From Chloroflexaceae bacterium (GTDB lineage Bacteria; Chloroflexota; Chloroflexia; Chloroflexales; Chloroflexaceae), in contig JAOACN010000202.1 of NCBI GenBank assembly GCA_026417815.1, positions 1 to 10,473 on the forward strand: 10,473 nt of DNA. The letters are read 5' to 3'. The position numbers were made by a program, and so were the translations under genes. Below the pieces are notes generated by a model. The model was not told the origin of the DNA and did not search any database. It was given only the letters and a program-made list of their open reading frames with translations. This document shows, in pieces, positions 7,755 to 10,473 of this stretch (position 1 is its first letter; every line of letters begins with the position of its first letter).

Positions 7755-9371
7755 TTAAAGATCCAACCGCACCTTGGCGCCAAAATCCTTCTTTTCCTTG
7801 CTGGGAAAGTAGGTCAGACAGGCCGCGTCGAGCAGGTCGGCGGTGAGCGCAGGTTGTTCCATGTTGTATTTCGCGATCGAAATCAACTGATCGAGAATAT
7901 CGCGCGGCTGGCACATGCGAAAGGGACGGTTGTCGGGTTTGTACCATTTACTGACCAGGTAATCGAGCGCCCGGTCATCGTAGCGCACGCCCCGCGCCTT
8001 GCACATAATCTTCCAGATCTCCCGCCACTGCTCCTCGGTAGGATCAATGATCTCGAACTTGAACTTGATGCGCCGCAACAGAGCCTCATCACCGAGATCC
8101 TTCGGGTCCAGATTGGTGGAGAACATAATCAACTGGTCGAAGGGGATCTGGATCTTCTGCCCCGTCACGGTGTTGAGGTAGTCGAAGCGTTTCTCCAGAG
8201 GCACGATCCAGCGGTTGAGCAGGTCGAAGACCCGCACCTGCTGCCGCCCGAAGTCATCAATCAGGAAGATGCCGCAGTTGGCCTTCATCTGGAACGGCGC
8301 CTCGTAGATCTTTGACGATTCGTTATAGATCAGGTTCAACTGCTCCAGGGTCAACTCGCCACCGACGATCACCACCGGGCGACTGATGCGGACCCAGCGC
8401 CCGTCGTACTCCTGCTGGTCATCCCACGGGCGCTTCGGCGGTTCGTGCACGATTGCGTCGTACATCTTGATAATCGCGCCGTCGGCGTAGATCGTCTGCG
8501 GAATAAAGATGTCATCACCCATCAGGTGGGTGATCCGCTCGGCGATGGTGGTCTTGCCATTGCCAGGATAACCGAAGAGCATAACCGAGGACCCCGAGTT
8601 CACCGCCGGGCCAACCGAGTTCAGGATCGACTCGTCAATGACCAGGCCGTGGAAGGCGTCGCGGATGTTTTTGCGCGTCACCTTTACGTTCTTGACCGTC
8701 TGGGCCTTGACGGAGGCGATCCAGTCGTTGATCGGCACGGGGGCCGGCCCGGCGTACTGGGTCTTGAGCAGGGCGGCCTGGGCCGCCTCCTGCCCGCGGG
8801 GGGTGAGCACGTACTCGTAGTTGAGGTCGCCGAAGCCTTTCTGCCCGATGATGTCGATCTGTTCGACCCGCCGCAGATCCAGGATCAACTCCTCGACGAT
8901 GCGGTAGTAGAGACACAGCGCATCGGCCAGTTCGCGCCCGGTCATGCGCCCGCGGTTGTAAAGCACGCGCAGAAGGTGCTCGGTCAGAAAGGTGCGGTTC
9001 AGGCCGGTCTCCGCCAGGGTCTGGGGCGGGGCGGGCAAGAAGCTGTTGTTCAGTTGGGGCCGCGCTTCGTTCTCCGAGGGTGGCGGGTCGCCAATGGCGC
9101 GCAGACCGGCGATGTTCTCGCCCCGGGCCCGCGCCTCGGCAATGAGATGCTCGAGGTCCTGCACGTGCATCTGGAGGTGGAGGATGGCATCGGTGTCGTC
9201 CCTGGCCTGGGCCTCTTTGAGGCAGGCGTAGACCGCGCGCGCCACGGTGTATTTGACCCCGTCAATGTACAGATGGTGCAGGTACTCGGTATCGCGCACG
9301 TAGCAATCGCGCGGGTGACCCTTGCGGCGAAGCATTTCGTCATAGGATTGCTGATCGAGCAAGTAGCGCAT
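7755..9371 (-). CDS. AAA+ ATPase with N-terminal winged-helix-like region, role unknown
   Basis: A 538-residue cytoplasmic protein. Residues 1-100 are charged and helical; 60-85 could be a short coiled coil. A linker follows, and residues 125-200 read like a winged-helix domain (LLRVLYNRGRMTGRELADAL, then a GFGDLNYEYVLTPRG hairpin). The ATPase core holds Walker A GYPGNGKT (267-274), Walker B IFLIDD (368-373), sensor 1 FSTN (417-420), the candidate arginine finger R433-R434 and a sensor-2-like CQPRD (487-491). Such proteins use ATP to remodel partners or nucleic acid; nothing here names the substrate. No signal peptide or membrane segment is seen. I start it at ATG 9371 (MRYLLDQQSYDEM), which has GGAG 4 bases upstream; the frame stays open to 9464, but the extra 31 residues would be encoded by a repeat found elsewhere in intergenic DNA. 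The domain calls beyond the AAA core are inference. Confidence 0.86.
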   Translation of the reverse strand: MRYLLDQQSYDEMLRRKGHPRDCYVRDTEYLHHLYIDGVKYTVARAVYACLKEAQARDDTDAILHLQMHVQDLEHLIAEARARGENIAGLRAIGDPPPSENEARPQLNNSFLPAPPQTLAETGLNRTFLTEHLLRVLYNRGRMTGRELADALCLYYRIVEELILDLRRVEQIDIIGQKGFGDLNYEYVLTPRGQEAAQAALLKTQYAGPAPVPINDWIASVKAQTVKNVKVTRKNIRDAFHGLVIDESILNSVGPAVNSGSSVMLFGYPGNGKTTIAERITHLMGDDIFIPQTIYADGAIIKMYDAIVHEPPKRPWDDQQEYDGRWVRISRPVVIVGGELTLEQLNLIYNESSKIYEAPFQMKANCGIFLIDDFGRQQVRVFDLLNRWIVPLEKRFDYLNTVTGQKIQIPFDQLIMFSTNLDPKDLGDEALLRRIKFKFEIIDPTEEQWREIWKIMCKARGVRYDDRALDYLVSKWYKPDNRPFRMCQPRDILDQLISIAKYNMEQPALTADLLDAACLTYFPSKEKKDFGAKVRLDL

Positions 9372-9404
9372 ACGTCTCCAGTCTGCGGTGAAAACGAGCC
9401 GGGC

Positions 9405-9453
9405 ACAGGAGGGTCCGGGAAGGCCTCGCCCTTCCAGGAAAACGTTTTCCAAC
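9405..9453. repeat. Intergenic hairpin repeat, module C, copy 2
   Basis: GAGGGTCCGGGAAGGC, loop CTC, then GCCCTTCCAGG, followed by the perfect 14-base palindrome GGAAAACGTTTTCC (9437-9450). It matches 5439-5487 in order and most bases. The stem here is weaker than in the other copy. It sits in the leader of the AAA ATPase gene, 34 bases upstream of the ATG at 9371. Confidence 0.7.
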
Positions 9454-9480
9454 AGGGCGCGCAATCGCGCGGCAGTGTGT

Positions 9481-9509
9481 AGTATAGCGGTCGGACGTAT
9501 GCACGCCTA
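9481..9509 (-). promoter_or_regulatory. Possible promoter of the AAA ATPase gene
   Basis: On the minus strand TATACT (9481-9486, five of six matches to TATAAT) has TAGGCG 17 bases upstream (9504-9509), only three of six matches to TTGACA. It would give a leader of about 100 bases that includes the module C repeat. Weak on the -35 side. Confidence 0.35.
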
Positions 9510-9586
9510 TAGCGCGCCGGTACCGAGGTGGTCTGATACTGCCGGTTACCTTACTCGCCCAACTCGCTTACCTCGCCGTCACCGGG

Positions 9587-9702
9587 CCAGGGCTCGAGCA
9601 ACGTCCGTCTCCCACGGCGGGGTCCCGGGCGGCTACGCCGCCAAAACCACCGAACCACATCGGGATTGGGGGCTTGCCCCGTGGAGGTTGCACGAGCCCT
9701 GG
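9587..9702. repeat. Long imperfect inverted repeat with nested hairpins
   Basis: CCAGGGCTCGAGCAACGTCC (9587-9606) is complementary, with two mismatches, to GGAGGTTGCACGAGCCCTGG (9683-9702). Between the arms are GGCGGC (9628-9633) with GCCGCC (9637-9642) around TAC, and a GGGGC-TT-GCCCC hairpin near 9669-9680. The two 20-base arms span 116 bp and could be the ends of a small element, but no flanking direct repeat is visible. No gene is seen in it. Confidence 0.65.
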
Positions 9703-9762
9703 TCACCGGGCAGAGGGAGACTGTGGTCGTAATGGTATTGTGCTACTGTAGATGACAGGTGA

Positions 9763-9795
9763 GGCCGAAGCATTGGCTGCGCCAATGCTTCGGCC
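9763..9795. repeat. Perfect 15-bp hairpin in the divergent gap
   Basis: GGCCGAAGCATTGGC (9763-9777) and GCCAATGCTTCGGCC (9781-9795) pair perfectly around TGC. It lies 97 bases upstream of the GT87-like gene. Such a stem could be a terminator, a repeat or a protein-binding palindrome; no T-run follows on the top strand. Confidence 0.85.
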
Positions 9796-9848
9796 CAACT
9801 ACCCGGCAACGAAACTCAACCGCTGCACTACGTTCCCGTTGGAGGGGC

Positions 9849-9871
9849 GCGGGGAGGCTGCGCCTCCCCGC
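9849..9871. repeat. Perfect 10-bp hairpin just before the GT87-like gene
   Basis: GCGGGGAGGC (9849-9858) and GCCTCCCCGC (9862-9871) pair perfectly around TGC, the same loop as the hairpin at 9763-9795. It ends 20 bases before the start codon and close to the ribosome site, so in RNA it could affect translation. Confidence 0.8.
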
Positions 9872-9891
9872 AACCACAGAGAGGTTTGCCG

Positions 9892-10473
9892 ATGGAGCAA
9901 TTCTGGCTGTCAGACTGGCGTTCGTTAATGGGGGCCGTGTTGCACTGGCTTGCCGGCGGCGACCCGTATGGCGCGTTCACCATGGCTGACGGCGCGGCCT
10001 ACGAGGCCGGCTGGTACGCGTATCCGCCGGCCACGCTGCTACTCGTGGCGCCCCTGGCCCTGCTCCCATGGCAGGTCAGCGGCGTGCTCGTGCAACTCCT
10101 CTCGATTGTGGGCTTTGAACGCTGGGCCAGGCGGATGAGCGGGCGCGTCGCCCTGCCCTGGTTGCTGCTCTGGCTGCCATTGGTGCAGGGGCTGGTGATC
10201 GGGCAAACGACGCTGCTGGCCCTGGTGGGGTTGATGCTCGCCGAGCAGGCCCTGCGCGCCGGCCACGACCGTCGCGCAGCGTTGCTGCTGGCCCTGTGCC
10301 TGCTCAAACCCCAGGCAACCATTCTGGGAGCGGCGTGGCTGCTGGCGCTGGCGCTGCGCGAGCGCCGCTGGCAGGTGCTCGGCTTCTTTGCCGGCATCTG
10401 CGCGCTGCTCTGGGGAGGCGTGGCACTCATCGCCGGCCCGCAGATCTACGCGCAGTGGTACCAGGGTCTCAAC
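9892..10473 (+). CDS. GT87-like membrane mannosyltransferase (DUF2029), 3' end outside the window
   Basis: The 194 visible residues resemble the GT87 family, polyprenol-phosphate-mannose-dependent alpha-mannosyltransferases of the GT-C fold. Family-like features are an Asp before the first long loop (D8 in LSDWRSLM), HWLAGGDPYGAF (18-29), YPPATLLLVAPLALLPW (44-60), GQTTLLALVGLMLAEQALRAG (104-124, second repeat-like helix pair) and LLALCLLKPQATILGAAW (132-149) with the typical KP. About six hydrophobic segments are visible. The ATG at 9892 follows GAGAGG at 7 bases. The frame stays open upstream to 9763, but that stretch is hairpin repeat and has no ATG. The usual first membrane helix before the Asp motif is absent, so the protein is N-terminally short or the gene has lost its front. 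It runs off the right edge in frame. Confidence 0.78.
   Translation, partial: MEQFWLSDWRSLMGAVLHWLAGGDPYGAFTMADGAAYEAGWYAYPPATLLLVAPLALLPWQVSGVLVQLLSIVGFERWARRMSGRVALPWLLLWLPLVQGLVIGQTTLLALVGLMLAEQALRAGHDRRAALLLALCLLKPQATILGAAWLLALALRERRWQVLGFFAGICALLWGGVALIAGPQIYAQWYQGLN

Noticed and set aside
9372..9464. N-terminal extension of the AAA ATPase to 9464
   Set aside because: The stretch is an intergenic repeat also present at 5439-5487, and ATG 9371 has its own GGAG.
8445..9482. Open frame on the plus strand opposite the AAA ATPase (345 codons)
   Set aside because: Antisense shadow of a gene with intact Walker and sensor motifs.

Overview
The window looks like chromosomal DNA of a GC-rich, non-pathway-island bacterium, most plausibly a filamentous Chloroflexota (Chloroflexales, Roseiflexus/Chloroflexus-like). 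That placement is an inference from the B-type succinate dehydrogenase operon, the orphan AAA ATPase and the hairpin-packed intergenic DNA; nothing in the window fixes the taxon. The first 19 bases are the Tn5 mosaic-end sequence used in Nextera libraries, so the left edge is a library artefact and the first gene begins, truncated, at base 20.

Layout, left to right: a 5'-truncated GT4 glycosyltransferase (+, 20-1168); a 353-bp hairpin-rich gap (1169-1521); a succinate dehydrogenase/fumarate reductase operon read leftward, sdhC-sdhA-sdhB (5118 down to 1522), with a good sigma70-type promoter at 5266-5294; a 713-bp gap (5119-5831) holding the promoter, an upstream palindrome and a composite repeat; a PMT_2/GT39-like membrane glycosyltransferase (-, 5832-7577); a 177-bp repeat-filled gap; an AAA+ ATPase of unknown role (-, 7755-9371); a 520-bp divergent gap full of hairpins (9372-9891); and the start of a GT87-like membrane mannosyltransferase (+, 9892 to the right edge). 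No tRNA, rRNA, CRISPR array or transposase gene is seen.

The three Sdh proteins form one membrane complex: SdhA (covalent FAD, succinate/fumarate site) passes electrons through the three iron-sulfur clusters of SdhB to the five-helix, probably dihaem cytochrome b SdhC and quinone. The three glycosyltransferases belong to different families (one GT-B fold, two GT-C fold) and suggest envelope or exopolysaccharide glycosylation, but they do not form an operon.

The most interesting material is intergenic. Several modular hairpin repeats recur here: module A (copies at 1294-1413 and 5501-5800), module B (1415-1478 and 7628-7690, with identical internal spacing) and module C (5439-5487 and 9405-9453). 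The second module A copy is split by a 173-bp MITE-like element (5519-5691) with perfect 18-bp terminal inverted repeats and exact 13-bp flanking direct repeats. Removing the element and one direct repeat restores an alignment with the intact copy. An inverted array of the heptamer GATTTTG fills the sdhA-sdhB intercistronic gap.
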